DNA of 64,000 nt, taken from NCBI GenBank assembly GCA_009731375.1, contig BJOX01000283.1, positions 365,162 to 429,161 of the forward strand, written 5' to 3'. Numbering within the stretch: the stretch's first letter is position 1; the number at the start of each line of letters is the position of its first letter. The position numbers and the translations under genes are program-made. The notes beneath the pieces are model-generated. The model ran no database searches. It was not told where the DNA came from and saw nothing but the letters and a program-made list of their open reading frames with translations. Positions 42,691 to 52,746 of the stretch are shown here, piece after piece. Origin of the DNA: Paulinella micropora (taxonomy: Eukaryota; Cercozoa; Imbricatea; Euglyphida).

Positions 42691-44746
42691 CTTCTAATAC
42701 TGCAACTGCAGCCTCCGCTGCACCAATGTCGTCGTTGTCGCTGGCTTGCGAGTCATCTGATAATTCTAAATTCTCAATAGCAGCAAGCCTGAGCTGGAGA
42801 TGATGATCCCAGACTCTTTCTATCAAAATGGGTCTGTTTCCCTTCAAAGACAACTTGAAATGTTTGAGGTAAGACTTCAAACGAGGAACTGTCACGCCTG
42901 CCTGCTTTTTCAAATCATCAAAAGTTGCAGACTCATCTAATACGGATCGCATGAAATCGAGAGGAGCAAGATCAGCTTGTCCTGACCATTCCCTTTTCTC
43001 TTCAGCTGTCATTAATCGCGCACCTGGAAAAGTCTTTGGGTGAGCAGGTGTTTTCTTCTGCGAATAAATGCGAACTATGGCCATGTCACGTTCTTCCTCT
43101 GGAGTCAAGCAGAGAACCCGCTCAATATCCATGCTGCGAGTGGGCGGCAAAGCCCACAAATCATCCGGAAGCGGGCCCAGAACTCGAAAATCTGCTCTCC
43201 AGACAGGGCCTTTCTTATCTGTACATTGGAAATATGCAGGTCTTCCTGGTAGGCCACCCTCTCCTTCCGCTCCTGTATAATGCAGCCTAGTCCACATCTT
43301 AGAGAGCATGATTTCTTCCAACCATTCCCGTTCCTCCTGAGAACAATAGTCCTTGCTCAATATGAAATCAATGTCTTCCTTATGTCTCTCACTCACCCAC
43401 TCAACTGGTGGTAAGAGGGCAGGCTTACCTTCCGGACTTCGGAGGAAAAGGTTGAGAGGTTGAGCTTCCGGATCACCTCCTTCTCCAAGCCAATCCTTGG
43501 ATGCATCACCATACGGCCGATACCGGACGTCTACTAATCGATCACGACTAGTAGAGGTCAAATACTGCCATCCTAGCGGCTTTGCTATTTGCGTGCAATT
43601 TGGATTCACACACCCTTCGTAATACGAGTCCCAATCGTAATTTTCAGTGAGGAGAAGCAGGACATGCCGCTTACCGGTCCTCCGGTAACCTAGCAGCATC
43701 TTACACAATGCTTGTGCAATGTTCGTGGTTGTGAAAGTTTTATTCCAACCATATTTTCGTACGATAGAATGTCTTTGATCTTGAATGTTGTGGGAGTGAT
43801 GACTTACCATTCTATTCTGCGTTCCATCCTTTTCCCATTCGTGCACTACTTTGTCGCAGTTAAAGCCGTGCTGAGCGATTGCAGTGTTCTCCTGCCCACC
43901 ATCACATTCTAAGGAATAGATAAGAGCTGTAGTAGTATCCGGATTCCATAATTCCCACCGGCACAAGTGATAGAGAAAAGTAACATTCGCGTTTACTCCA
44001 TGTTTAATCTCAGGTCCATGTACAAGGATGAACTCCGTGTCACCGCCGAACGAGATAGCTCCGCCCCAGCTAAGCTTCAACAAATGTCTCCCTTTGAAGT
44101 CGTCGAGAATTTGCCGGCACGAAAGAATGAAGACGGGCCTGCTCATGGCAATCGTCATGCAGCCGTAGAACTGCTTCGCCGATGCGGCCTGGTGCATTCG
44201 CCTCATTGACTGCCGACGACAAGCCTGGTGAACCTTGTGATATAGGTTGTTTCTAGCAGTCCATCGTTTCGCTTCAGCGTCGCTCTTGAAACCTTTCTCC
44301 CTCTCGTAGAGTCGGTAGCATACGTTACAAAGCCCGAATTCCCCCTTGCGCATCTCCTTAACGAAGTTGAATTCTGCCTTGAAGACTCGTTTCACAGATG
44401 GTTTACTGGGGTTTGGGCCGGGCGCTCTTCCTATTCCGGGAGAATCCTTGTGCCATTCATCACAGATATGTCGGTACATGGGCTCGAAATCGTCCACCTT
44501 CTGTAAATGCCATATCCCGTCGGCGATAGTTTCAACTGTCTTCTCAAAGTAGGCAAACATGTGCGAGTATATCCAGTCTTCCTGCCCCATCGAAGTAGTA
44601 GAAGGCGCTCGAAGGTAATGAGATCTGCAGTTGGTGTAGAGATAAAGAGCCCTTGCCATCGTGCGTCTGCCAACGCCATGGATTAACATCCATACACGCA
44701 TACATACATACATACATTACATACATATATACACATATATACAATA

Positions 44747-44777
<31 letters not shown>

Positions 44778-45557
44778 CATACATAACATACATACATAAC
44801 ATAACATACATACATACATACATACATAACATACATAACACACATACATACATAACATACATAACATACCACATATTCCTACAAACGCGTTGTCCACGGA
44901 AACGGTATACACGGCCTGAAGAGGTCAAATGCTTCCAGTTGTGACACTACCCACGACGACTTAGTGAGCTCCTTTAAAGATTTTCCCAAGTTTGAAATGC
45001 GAGCGTGAACGACAGACTCCAAAGGAACGACAAGAAAGCATCGGCCGGTTAAACAACACCTATGTTTGTATGTATGTATGTGTGTATGCTTGTATGTATG
45101 CATGTATTTATGTATGTCTGTATGTATTTATGCATATTTTAAGAATGTATGCATGTATGTATGCATGTACGTATGTATGTGTGTATGTATTTATGTATGT
45201 ATATATGTATGTATGTATGTACCTTGACATAACACTGTGTTTGAGCTCGCGCATTGTCATCCCAAGAAGCCGCTGAAGCCCTTTTGATCGCAACTCCCTT
45301 GGCAGAGCAGGCTTTCGCTTCTTGAAGTTGTATTGCCTGGAAGTCTTGCGTGGCTCCATATGTCTCTGTATCTGGACACTGTACCGAACGTACAGCGGTA
45401 AGTCGTCAGCGTTGGGAAAGTTGCCTGTCTTCGTTTCTCCTCTTGTAGTTGGCAACTCAAGCTCGGGAATGGTAGGAGGCGCATACAAAGCAGCTGGCAA
45501 GACAGGCCGATCTGAACTCTTGGGCTCCGACTTGAGACGCTTGCGGCTTGATTGCAT
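42653..45557 (-). CDS. DUF7869-like putative transposase with C-terminal SAP-like motif
   Basis: I predict three exons: 45557-45223, 45059-44883 and 44666-42653 (2526 nt, 841 residues plus stop). All phases agree (2, 2). The start ATG follows a strong polypyrimidine tract and TTGCAG at about 45564-45600, so a 5' UTR intron is likely. Exon 3 is open for over 2 kb. Around residue 282 is a Cys pair (LCNVCY). Residues about 424-430 read CDGGQEN and 459-470 HHSHNIQDQRHS; this acidic-GGQ-N plus downstream His/Asp pattern is typical of DUF7869-type proteins, whose core resembles an RNase H-fold nuclease. Residues about 750-790 have a SAP-like helix pair (LKSYLKHFKLSLKGNRPILI), a DNA-binding motif. 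The C-terminus is acidic and lies within the TIR. It probably acts in the nucleus on the element ends. The family call is from pattern memory; catalytic residues are not proven. Confidence 0.65.
44667..44882 (-). repeat. Intron 2 of the transposase gene, GTAT microsatellite
   Basis: 216 bp. It opens GTAGGAATATGTGGTATGTT, is then almost wholly GTAT/TATG repeats with ATGTTATG variants, and closes at GCGTTGGCAG. The exon frames on both sides join in phase. Confidence 0.7.
45060..45222 (-). repeat. Intron 1 of the transposase gene, CATA microsatellite
   Basis: 163 bp between ATGTCAAG/GTACATACATAC and CAAACATAG/GTGTTG. It is made of CATA-type tetranucleotides with the donor inside the repeat. Joining gives an in-frame AGG codon across the junction. 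Confidence 0.72.
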
Positions 45558-45563
45558 GGTTGG

Positions 45564-46286
45564 TCTGCAAGAAAACAAAAACAAAACCAAAGAAAACAAA
45601 AGAAATAAAGTTAGTCCTTCACAAATAAACAAACAAAGGGAACTATGCATGCAAGCAAATGAAAGAGTAGGTGACCAGCATGCACAGTGCAGCCTGGTGG
45701 AGCAGTGGAAGCGTGGCAGAAAGTTCCAAAGCGGCCTCAAAAAGTTAGCCTACTGTGCCCCCTGCTCCAAAGTTTCACACAGAAAAAAACCAGTGTTCTC
45801 CCTTGAATGCAACATGAGCAAAGGAACCACACACATACACAAATATCACAACAAGTACCTTCAACATTTACAGCGAAGGAGCCAAGACGGCACAAAGCCG
45901 CATACGAGCAAAAAATTTCGACGGGCGTCAATGTCGGAACGAGGACGAAGGATCCCAGATTTTCGGGATTTTTTTTGCAGAAGTACCTGCCACAAGGGCA
46001 AAGTCAGGGATAAACAAACTCACTTGTAGTTCCAGGTGCGACCTGCAAGTACTGAGTTGGAGAAGCCAGCCTTCTTCTTCCTTTCTTTGACGTGACAAAA
46101 GGTTGTGGGTTGCAAAAATTGGTCTCGGTTGGCGGCAAAGTGGGTTGAAGAGCCAATGCATCCGATCCGGCTCCAAAAAGGTACACCATTGTGCTTTTTG
46201 CCAGTCACTCCAACTCCGTTTTCCGTACTCCAACCGCCAACATTTTCGGGTGGGTGCTTTGAGTGGTGCACCACACTTTTTGCAGT
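45564..46286. promoter_or_regulatory. Divergent intergenic region of the DNA transposon
   Basis: About 720 bp between the minus-strand transposase start and the plus-strand small ORF. It likely holds both promoters plus a 5' UTR intron of the transposase (acceptor TTGCAG at about 45564 after a T-rich run). No TATA box is clear on either strand. Confidence 0.4.
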
Positions 46287-46433
46287 ATGTCGGAAGTCAA
46301 GAAGTGCCTGGCGGTTCGTCGTGACGAGAAGGAGTTCTGGGTCCTTTGTGACGTTGGTGGCAAGGAGAAGTGGCGGACACTAAAGGAAGTCAAGACAGAT
46401 AAAAACTGGCAAGTTAGAATGGCCAAAATGTGA
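46287..46433 (+). CDS. Small ORF, possible first exon of the acidic/Lys-rich gene
   Basis: 48 codons, MSEVKKCLAVRRDEKEFWVL then CDVGGKEKWRTLKEVKTDKN, ending TGA. It looks like a real coding segment (Trp spacing, alternating charges, chromo- or Tudor-like in feel but too short to call). It is in a different frame from the 46453 ORF. A splice from GGCAA/GTTAGA to AAGACAG/GTTACT could link them, but this is untested. Confidence 0.45.
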   Translation: MSEVKKCLAVRRDEKEFWVLCDVGGKEKWRTLKEVKTDKNWQVRMAKM

Positions 46434-46452
46434 GGAGGTAGGACAACACGTA

Positions 46453-47664
46453 GTGAAGAGATGGAACAAGACAGGTTACTTGGTAGCAAGCAAGACGCAG
46501 GAGAGATGGAGTGGGGCGCCCGCAAGTGAAAGCAGTGCAGTGAGTGGAGTGAAACGATCACTGAGAGACAGAAACACTAGGCAGGTCAGCTACGAGGAGG
46601 AGAACGAACACGATGACGAACAACAAAAGGAAGAGTCAGAGTACGAAGAAAAAGAGGAAGGTTCAGAGACAGATGATGAAGAAATTTATGAAGAAACACA
46701 AGAAGAAGAAGAGAGTGAAAAAGAAGGAGACGATGATACGACCGAACAACCAACGAAGAGACAGAAGACAGGTAAGAGGCAGGTGAAGCGAAATAGAAAG
46801 GGAGGCAAGAAGGAGAAGAAACCAGCGAGAAAGAAGCAGAAGACAGCAGCGACAGAAAAGAAAAGTGAGAAGAAAGGTGAGAAGGAAGGTGAGAAGGAAG
46901 GTGAGAAGGAAGGTGAGAAGGAAGGTGAAGATGAAGGTGAAGAGCAGGGAGGCAAAAAGAAAAAGAAAAAAAGCAAACAGGCACAGTACAAATGGACAGA
47001 CAAAGAGTTGAAAGAGAAAGAGAGAATCAGAAAAAAAGAAAGAGAAAGATTGAAACAAGAAGAAAGGGAGCGCACAGGCAGTGAAGCGAACAGTGCAGAT
47101 AAAGGTGAGAAGAAAGAGAAAGATGAAGAGGAAGGTGAGAAGAAAGAGAAAGATGAAGAGGAAGGTGAGAAGAAAGACAAGAACAAAGGTGCAGAGAAAG
47201 ACAAGAGTGGAGACAAAGGTGAGAAGAAAGAGAAAGGTGGAAAGACAGTCAAGGTAGCGCCAACCCCCGACTCTAGCTCAGGTTCTGTCCTCGTTTCGAG
47301 TAACTTAAAGCCAAAGTCGGTAGATATGCCAGAAGATGAAAAGCATGAGGACCTCGATTTGGACGTTGAGGCTGCTTTAAAAGCCAAGCATGAGCTAGAC
47401 TTTGGATTGGATGACATGGAGGGATTCGATTTTGGAAATGCGTTTGGGCTTCGGGACTCGGACGACGAAGATGACTTGGATCTGTCATCCCTCCCACCAG
47501 TTCAAGCCGCGAACACAGTGTCACCGAGTACCAAGGGTAATAATTCCGATCTCTTGCTACAGCCCTCGCCCACCTCTCGTCGTTATGTCGTGAAATCGAT
47601 TCCGCAGTATCGCTTTGGGGAAGCCCAAGACCAAGAGGAGTGCGAGGGAGAAGTTTTTTTATAG
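46453..47664 (+). CDS. Acidic/Lys-rich low-complexity protein of the DNA transposon
   Basis: 403 codons, uninterrupted. Residues 50-110 are Glu/Asp-rich. Residues 110-280 alternate KKEKK, EGEK and DEEEGEKK repeats with several NLS-like runs (TKRQKTGKRQVKRNRKGGKK). Residues 290-400 are less biased (DVEAALKAKHELDFGLDDME, DDEDDLDLSSLPP). This is a candidate nuclear accessory protein, perhaps chromatin-binding; no domain is recognisable. It is encoded divergently from the transposase inside the same TIRs. Two-gene divergent transposons such as PIF/Harbinger pair a nuclease with a DNA-binding partner, so a partner role is an inference. Confidence 0.6.
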   Translation: MKRWNKTGYLVASKTQERWSGAPASESSAVSGVKRSLRDRNTRQVSYEEENEHDDEQQKEESEYEEKEEGSETDDEEIYEETQEEEESEKEGDDDTTEQPTKRQKTGKRQVKRNRKGGKKEKKPARKKQKTAATEKKSEKKGEKEGEKEGEKEGEKEGEDEGEEQGGKKKKKKSKQAQYKWTDKELKEKERIRKKERERLKQEERERTGSEANSADKGEKKEKDEEEGEKKEKDEEEGEKKDKNKGAEKDKSGDKGEKKEKGGKTVKVAPTPDSSSGSVLVSSNLKPKSVDMPEDEKHEDLDLDVEAALKAKHELDFGLDDMEGFDFGNAFGLRDSDDEDDLDLSSLPPVQAANTVSPSTKGNNSDLLLQPSPTSRRYVVKSIPQYRFGEAQDQEECEGEVFL

Positions 47665-47670
47665 AGGTGA

Positions 47671-47955
47671 ATGTGGTCTGAAGGAGCGATTCGTTTTATT
47701 GGACCTACTAACCCACAGCAGCAGTATCACCCTGGCAGCTTTGTTTTGCAGCAGCAGCAGCATGCATATGGACACGGCGTTCAGTTCGGTCAGCAGCAAC
47801 AGTTCGCTGAGTTCGGTCAGCAGCAACAGTCCACTCAGTTCTATCAGCAGCAACAGTTCCCTAAGTTTGGTCAGCAGCAACAGCAGCACGTGTACCAGGT
47901 CATGCATGGTAATGGGCAATCATATTACAATTACATCCCAAGTTGGAACATTTAA
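47671..47955 (+). CDS. Gln-rich short protein of the DNA transposon
   Basis: 94 codons. The body is a 9-11-residue repeat of the type FGQQQQFAEF, about five times, ending in an aromatic tail (SYYNYIPSWNI). It lies in the same frame as the preceding ORF, separated by TAG AGG TGA, with a T run just before. A frameshift, splice (GAG/GTGAAT) or readthrough could make it the C-terminus of that protein. It resembles prion-like, aggregation-prone domains. Confidence 0.45.
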   Translation: MWSEGAIRFIGPTNPQQQYHPGSFVLQQQQHAYGHGVQFGQQQQFAEFGQQQQSTQFYQQQQFPKFGQQQQQHVYQVMHGNGQSYYNYIPSWNI

Positions 47956-48187
47956 CCGCCAGGAATGCCATTCTTCGCAGCCATGGCATCAACAAAGTAT
48001 AACATTTTGTTCTCAATTAAAGTTTCAAAGTCTATTTGAATATTTGTAACTTATAATGATTCATTTTATTAATTTATTGCTTATCAAAATGATCAATGGT
48101 TGCATTGAATATTGCATCAAAAATTTAGTTTACGTATTTCATTGACTTAGGTTTTTCCAAATTGCATATTTGTATTAATGATAAAAT

Positions 48188-48736
48188 GAAGTAGAAATCA
48201 GTGATGACAATTTTGATTAATAATAGATATTTGTTTAATTAATATTGAATAAAGCAAATTATTACTGCAAAAGTACGCTGATTGCATATTTATTAGTATG
48301 ACTTAGGCAAGTTATGACTTAGGCAAGTTATGTGACTTAGGCAAGTTATGATTTAGGCAAGTTCAATACTATGTAACAACTTGAAATTTATTAAATTAAT
48401 ATGTTTTAATTAATAATTCATTCAGAAGATGTTTTTGAATTATTTCCATTCATTTCCATGTGTTTTTATGCATATTGTCATAGTAGGCAAGTTATGACTT
48501 AGGCAAGTTATGTGACTTAGGCAAGTTATGACTTAGGCAAGTTCAATATTATGTAACAACTTGAAATTTATTAAATTAATATATTTTTTAATTAATAATT
48601 CATTCAGAAGATGTTTTTGAATTATTTCCATTGATTTCCATGTGTTTTTATGCATATTGTCATAGTTGAAAAAAAAGTAGGTAAAGTAATCTATTTCAAA
48701 CCAAAACGTGACGTCACATTTGGCCGAAATTTTTGT
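48188..48736. repeat. Right terminal inverted repeat with a tandem duplication
   Basis: 549 bp matching the left end. A 180-bp unit (TAGGCAAGTTATGACTTAGG ... CATATTGTCA) is present twice, at 48304-48483 and 48484-48663, doubling the four subterminal GACTTAGGCAAGTTAT sites to eight. The inner end repeats the last codons of the transposase gene in inverted orientation. Confidence 0.88.
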
Positions 48737-48741
48737 TTCTT

Positions 48742-51039
48742 CTTGAATCTGAGCAATGCTTTAGCCTTACCCATCATACAAGCTTCACAATATCGAACTA
48801 AATCTTCATAGCAGACAACTTTGCGGCCCAGTGCCTTGCCTAATGCATAGGTGTTCTTTATAGCCTTATGCCCGCTGCACTGATGCATGACGTAGATGTC
48901 TACGGGCTTCTTATTTGCACTCTTCTCTGGATACATAGCATATAACACACCCTTGACTCTCTCTATTCTCGCAAACTTTAGCTACTTCTTTCTTATTTTC
49001 TCTCTCCTGGGGGTTTCCTCCCCACTTACCCCGCCTTTGATTTCTTTACCTTAATCTTGGGCTCAAATCGCTTGTTGATGTCAAGAGGTTCGTCATATTC
49101 CGTGTCCCACCGGCATAGCATTCTCCCCCTGACTATCACGTCACTCTCTTTCACTCTTATGGGGTGCTTTAGAATAAGCAACTGTCCATTCTGGTGAATA
49201 ACAGATCTGTGGTAAAAGTGATCCATGCTGCCGGTTGAAACTATATTCACAGGCATCCTTGGGTCGTACAACATTTCTTTCTTTACCATCACGGGTTTTC
49301 CTGTCCCATCTACACGGGTCAATCTCGCTTCTCCCTTCTGGTTCACTACGCTTTCTCCGTTTCCAGTGATCAGACTGACTGGGGCAATATCTGAAAGGTT
49401 GCTTAATATAGCCGTCGTGCAAGCTATGTCTCGTGACGATCCACTGTCCTGCACTATCATCCTCTCTTTCTTGCTTTTTCCCTTACCTTCTGCTACCATC
49501 AGGTTATGCTCGATATCTTCCATGTTCTCCTTTTCTTTCTCTTTCTCTTTCTTGCTCGCCTCTTTTTCCTTTCTTTCCTTCTCTTCGTTCTCAGCTCTCT
49601 CTTCGTTGTATCGTTCCTCGTGCATCCAATCGTATTCATCTCTAGCCCCTTTGTAATCTCTGTACGAAATTGGAAGTGATCTCTCTATTCTCATATGTTC
49701 AGAATCCATAGAGTCCTCTGTGTTTCCGGGGTCTTCATCTTCTTCTTCTGACGCTCCGTCTATTTCCTTTCTCTTTGCATCAAATGCTGCCTTCTTTCTA
49801 GCTGCTGTCTTTGGTGTACAGAATAGGTATGCGTCTTCTGAGTGTATCTTGCGTAAATACGCATTCAAAGATCCCTCTGCCACTACCTCGTTGTGAATCT
49901 GGGCTAAGTGAGGCATAGATTCCACTAACTGCTCCGCAAAAAGCATTTTTGCGGTTGTATGCTAGGTCTAGAATACCATAATCCATTACGGATAGCATTT
50001 CTGTGTAGAACTCACTGTACTTGCCGTTCGGCTCGTATCATAACCCATCTTTCACAGTTAGGTCTTTCAATCAACAACAAACGCTAATTCCGTCTTTTGG
50101 GGTCTCGGGTGCCCTTCACTGTGTGTCATCTGACAATCCCAAATCGCTCTCTCTTTCTTCAATGACTCTTCTGATGCAGCTTTCAAACGTGCTTCTCTCA
50201 CGGACTCTCTTGCTATGGGTGTAGTACCCGCAGCATGCGACAAAAACACGTCATTTATCGCCCAAAACACGTCTGTCAGTAGGTTGTCTGTCTGTCTCAG
50301 CTACCCTCGCTCCACTCTCTCTTTTCACCTTCACTACATCACCTGTCTCCTCATCCATGATGCACGTATGCAGTTACTCAGCTAGTTTCTTTATGTCCTC
50401 AAAGCTAATCACTTTGCCACTGTGTCCCCTCTTCTTACTGCTCCCCTCCGTAGTTGTGCTTTGCTGACGCGTGGAGTTGTGCAAGTTGTGCTGTGGAGTG
50501 GGTGTTGTTTGTGTCTCCTGTCTATCCTCGTCTACTCTGTCTACCGGGGACGGACTTTTTGAGGGTTGTGACGGGGGCCATGCCTTGCCTTCAGCTCTTT
50601 TCCCCTGTCGCACAGGCACTGTTCTAGTAGCTTCTATCTTTGCAAAAGTTGCCTTAAACTCCCCGGCCCGCGCTTGAAAATCTGGCATATCAGCACAGTC
50701 AGCCATGAGTTTTTCTTCTCGCGGGTTTTCCGGTTTGATGACTGACTCGGGTTTTTGAGCGAGAATTACCTTGTCCTTTTGTCCGGGTATTGCCGACTCT
50801 TTTTGCGAAAGTTGCTGTGCTCTCGCCCCCTTGCTCTCCCTCTCTCTCTTCAATCTTTTCATCACCTCTTCATTTGGGTACTCATGGGTGGGGGGTGGGC
50901 GGCATGATGGGGGTTGTTCCAGATCAACATCTGGGAATTGTGGGTCCTGCTTGCAGTGATAACCACACAGACTAGCATACTGCAACCTCTTGCTCATACT
51001 GCCTGCCTTACCTATGGTCCCACTTTCTCCATATTTCAC
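48742..51039 (-). mobile_element. Ty1/copia retrotransposon, 5' part: Gag, protease, GAG-pre-integrase (degraded)
   Basis: Read from 51039 down. First comes a polar Gag-like N-terminal piece (YASLCGYHCKQDPQFPDVDL; Pro/Ser-rich). Gag fragments in changing frames follow at about 50270-50070 (MFWAINDVFLSHAAG) and 49990-49830. Then comes a 306-codon frame with a Lys/Glu-rich linker and an aspartic protease: QDSGSSRDIACT is the active-site DSG, followed by LITGNGESV and VNIVSTGSM. Last is the GAG-pre-integrase zinc motif at about 48890-48770 (HQCSGHKAIKNTY, CEACMMGKAKALLRF). The frame is cut by the nested transposon at 48741. Frameshifts in Gag show that the copy is dead. Confidence 0.85.
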
Positions 51040-51068
51040 ACCGCACCGCTTCCCCTTTGAGTTCTTCC

Positions 51069-51600
51069 CTACACATTGGATTGTGTTTCGTTTGGGATTG
51101 GGTGTCTGTTTGGTGGGGGTGATTGTTTGTGGTGTCTTGTGTTTGTTTGTCTCTTTCGTTTGAAGGAGAGATTGCGGTGTCGGTTTCGGTTTCGTCGGTT
51201 TCTCTTTCTTAGAGGGTTGCGAGGAAGTTTATCGCACGAGACTCTCGTGCTGTGGAGGGGGTCGGTTGGGAGGGGTTGTTGACGAAGGGTTGAGGCGTTG
51301 ATCACTAGTGAGAGTGGATGGTGAGGGGTTGGATGGGGTAATGCCTCCGAGCGAGTAGCGAGTCTGGGAGCTGCTTGATATTCTAACCCCCCCCCCCCCC
51401 TCACGGACTCTTTNNNNNNNNNNNNNNNNNNNNNNNNNNNNNNNNNNNNNNNNNNNNNNNNNNNNNNCCCCCCCCCCCCCCCCCCTCACGGACTCTTTCG
51501 GGTTGTTTAGTGTCGTTCTCTTTTTGCTCCCCTGTTTCACTATCCTCCCCTTCCGTTTCCTCTCCTCTTTGGGCTGTGTTGCCCTCTTCTTGCCGGCTGG
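51069..51600. other. Junction between copia 5' region and the GC-rich cluster, with gap
   Basis: GT-rich sequence, a C run, and a gap at 51414-51467. The block TCACGGACTCTTT follows a C run on both sides of the gap, which suggests unmerged overlapping contigs. No matching LTR recognised. Confidence 0.6.
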
Positions 51601-52746
51601 AGCAGGAGCGCCTGCTGCGCCGGCTCGGTCACTCGGCGCGCGCGGGCCGCCCCGGTGCGGGCGGCGCCCCTGCAGTACGGGGACAAGATCTCCAGCGCGT
51701 CGGGCCAGAAGAGCACCGTGTGCGCCGTGCTGCCCGCGACATGCCGTACCTGCCGACCGGGGAAAGGCCGGAGCTGCTCGTCAACCCGGCGCAGCTGTTC
51801 CGCAAGACCGTGAGCGACACCGTGACGGGGCTGCACTCGCTGCTCGTGCTGCGGCACGGCCGCGAGCTCCGGCACCCGGTCACCGGCGGCTCCGTCGCCG
51901 ACGTCTGGCCCTGGGCGCAGGAGACGCTGCGCCACACGGCCCTTGAGGGCCGGCCCCGGCAGGCGCTGTGGCGGGCCGAGTTCTGGTGGGTGCTGGGGGC
52001 CTCGGTGCGCTCCGACCCGCCCCAGCTGGCACCCGGCCGAGGCGGGCTGGTTCCGCGCGCTGGTGCCGCTCGCCGACCCCGGGCCGTGCGACGGGGGGCC
52101 GGGCCCGCTGGGCCGCACCCGGCAGGACTACCTGAACTCACTGGCGCCGGGCCCCGGCCGGCCGCTGCGGGCCGAGCAGCTGCGGCCCTGGCAGGCCTAC
52201 CTGCGCTTGCTGCACCTGCTGTCCGGCCAGCGCCTGTTCAACCCGGCGTGCATGGAACAGGACGGCGCCGACAACCCGACCATGGTCGGCCTGCAGTACT
52301 TCAACAAGCAAGAAAAGACCAGCGAGGGCCAGTTCAAGTCCAGGCACCGCGGGCCCACGGACCCCTTGACGCACCAGGACACCAAGTCGACGCGCACGAA
52401 CGGGGCGAGCAAGTGCGACAACATGTTGGTGGACGCCTTGATCCAGGGGGGCGCGTCGCGTTCCGTGCTCAAGCAAGTGCTGCGCACCTCTGACGGCCGC
52501 ATCGACGTCGTCTGTAACCGCTGCCAGCGCTTCTGCTTCCGGGACAAGTCCGGCCACGCGCTGTGCCTCACGCGTTCGTGCGCGGCCGTGCCGCCGGGGC
52601 AGCACCCCGGCCTGATCCCGGTCTCGCACACCTTTGTGCTGCTCAAGGCCGTGCACACGCTGGACGCGGCGGGCCTGCTGTACCGCGCCACGCCGGAGCC
52701 CGCGGCCGGCCCGCCCGCCGGCACGCCGTGTGGGCCGGCGGGCTAG
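51601..52746 (+). pseudogene. Divergent second-largest RNA polymerase subunit (RPB2-like), C-terminal part
   Basis: Three signatures in order identify it. First, PLQYGDKISSASGQKSTV (about 51669-51722) corresponds to the universally conserved GDK-x-HGQKG motif of the hybrid-binding domain. Second, DMPYLPTGERPELLVNP (about 51740-51790) corresponds to DMPF...G..PD.I.NP. Third, RHRGPTDPLTHQ and a C-terminal zinc-type domain (CNRCQRFCF, CLTRSC) correspond to the clamp. The frame shifts near 51739 and back near 52035, so about 300 bp lie out of frame. The usual EMER segment after the RGP motif is absent. The sequence is far from a nuclear RPB2 and nearer in feel to viral or plasmid polymerases. The N-terminal two-thirds is missing upstream. 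Stop is TAG at 52744-52746. Confidence 0.8.

Larger units (their letters stand above)
42320..48736 (-). mobile_element. 6.4-kb TIR DNA transposon nested in the copia element
   Basis: The ends are ACAAAAATTTCGGCCAAATG on the left and its reverse complement on the right. TTCTT flanks both sides (42315-42319 and 48737-48741). The left inverted repeat covers 42321-42690 and the right one 48188-48736, which is longer because of an internal 180-bp duplication. Inside are a minus-strand spliced transposase-like gene and plus-strand ORFs, divergent from about 45.6-46.3 kb. Removing the element and one TTCTT restores the copia frame across the GAG-pre-integrase/integrase boundary (FKKNRIRRASYASEIL). 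I cannot match the combination of 5-bp duplication, long TIRs and DUF7869-like gene to a named superfamily. Confidence 0.88.

Noticed and set aside
46686-47417. Minus-strand Ser/Phe-rich frame
   Set aside because: Complement of the Glu/Lys repeat coding region on the plus strand.
51069-51404. Arg/Pro-rich minus-strand frame as a separate gene
   Set aside because: Probably 5' leader or degraded Gag of the copia element; no conserved motif.
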